A DNA stretch of 64,000 bases from Desulforhopalus sp. (lineage in GTDB: Bacteria; Desulfobacterota; Desulfobulbia; Desulfobulbales; Desulfocapsaceae). The notes beneath the pieces are model-generated. The model was given only the letters and a program-made list of their open reading frames with translations, was not told the DNA's origin and ran no database searches. Where the stretch lies: the NCBI GenBank assembly GCA_030247675.1, contig JAOTRX010000002.1:620001-684000 (forward strand), in the 5' to 3' direction. This document shows positions 63,789 to 64,000 of this stretch, in pieces (within the stretch, counting starts at the first letter, position 1; the number at the start of each line of letters is the position of its first letter). Position numbers and translations under genes: made by a program.

Positions 63789-64000
63789 ATGAAACTCGAC
63801 AGACGACAATTTGTTCTCAGTGCAGCGGCAAGCAGTGCCATGGCGGCGGCGGGGGCGCTTTTCCCCGGAGTCAGCTTTGCCGATTGGCCAAAGATTACCG
63901 GCAATTCCGGCGTTGTCTCGTGGAAGAAGGCGCCTTGCCGGTTTTGTGGCACCGGCTGCGGCGTGCTGGTTGGCGTCGTCGACGGCCGGGCGGTGGCGGT
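63789..64000 (+). CDS. napA: NapA, periplasmic nitrate reductase catalytic subunit (N-terminal part, cut by window edge)
   Basis: The first 70 residues show a twin-arginine signal (DRRQFVL then an Ala-rich hydrophobic stretch ending FADWP) and the start of the [4Fe-4S]/molybdopterin domain with CRFCGTGCGV. Reduces nitrate to nitrite in the periplasm. GAGG lies before the ATG. The rest of the gene is outside the window. A related molybdopterin enzyme is possible, but napD beside it supports napA. Confidence 0.85.
   Translation, partial: MKLDRRQFVLSAAASSAMAAAGALFPGVSFADWPKITGNSGVVSWKKAPCRFCGTGCGVLVGVVDGRAVA

Overview
The window looks like a chromosomal segment of an anaerobic, probably sulfate- or sulfur-metabolising Desulfobacterota, most likely near the Desulfobulbales. 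This is inferred from the gene mix: a Bacillus-like short glutamine synthetase behind glnD, a CysK/CysRS-like fusion, several TauE/SafE anion exporters, two branched-chain amino-acid ABC operons and a periplasmic nitrate reductase operon behind a CRP/FNR-type palindrome. No 16S or marker phylogeny is present, so the lineage call is moderate.

Layout. 1-5570: nitrogen and cysteine metabolism (glnD end, glnA, DUF721 protein, CysK-CysRS-like fusion), then tRNA-Arg(TCT). 5773-9890: an accessory stretch with a broken AlbA_2 regulator, a DMT transporter, a secreted T1-type RNase with its barstar inhibitor, and a decayed nucleotidyltransferase. 9891-23410: an AT-rich surface-polysaccharide island with a Wzm/Wzt exporter, a methyltransferase/GT2/GT2 giant carrying nine 38-residue repeats, an acyltransferase 3, a methyltransferase, a polytopic GT-C-like protein, a GtrB-like GT2, two hexapeptide acyltransferases, a GtrA-like protein and several pseudogene scraps, including an IS30 remnant. 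23531-29116: rsgA, a nitroreductase, lpdA and a UvrD/PcrA-type helicase. 29174-34037: first liv operon (minus strand). 34261-44011: mostly housekeeping and hypothetical genes (HicB-like, SlyX, AEC carrier, SelO, MinD-like ATPase, DUF1992, esterase, YqeY, PrmA-like). 44886-48249: a TauE/SafE exporter split over two genes, a HEAT protein and a PEGA lipoprotein. 48566-53881: second liv operon (plus strand). 53907-58458: an HNOBA/PAS hybrid histidine kinase with an HD-GYP response regulator. 58607-62157: a heterodimeric ABC exporter. 62463-64000: a TauE/SafE protein and the start of napD-napA.

The main discoveries are two. First, a roughly 60-bp bipartite palindromic element occurs at least five times, and one copy is inserted in frame in lpdA, adding about 20 residues, in the manner of Rickettsia palindromic elements. 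Second, the cysteine synthase is fused to a cysteinyl-tRNA-synthetase-like domain that has lost its HIGH, KMSKS and adenylate-site motifs but keeps the zinc/cysteine-binding residues, which suggests a cysteine-sensing or carrier module rather than a translation enzyme. Secondary points are the decoration cassette resembling GtrABC plus acyltransferases, the split TauE exporter behind a sigma-54-like site, and the HNOBA kinase paired with a cyclic-di-GMP hydrolase.
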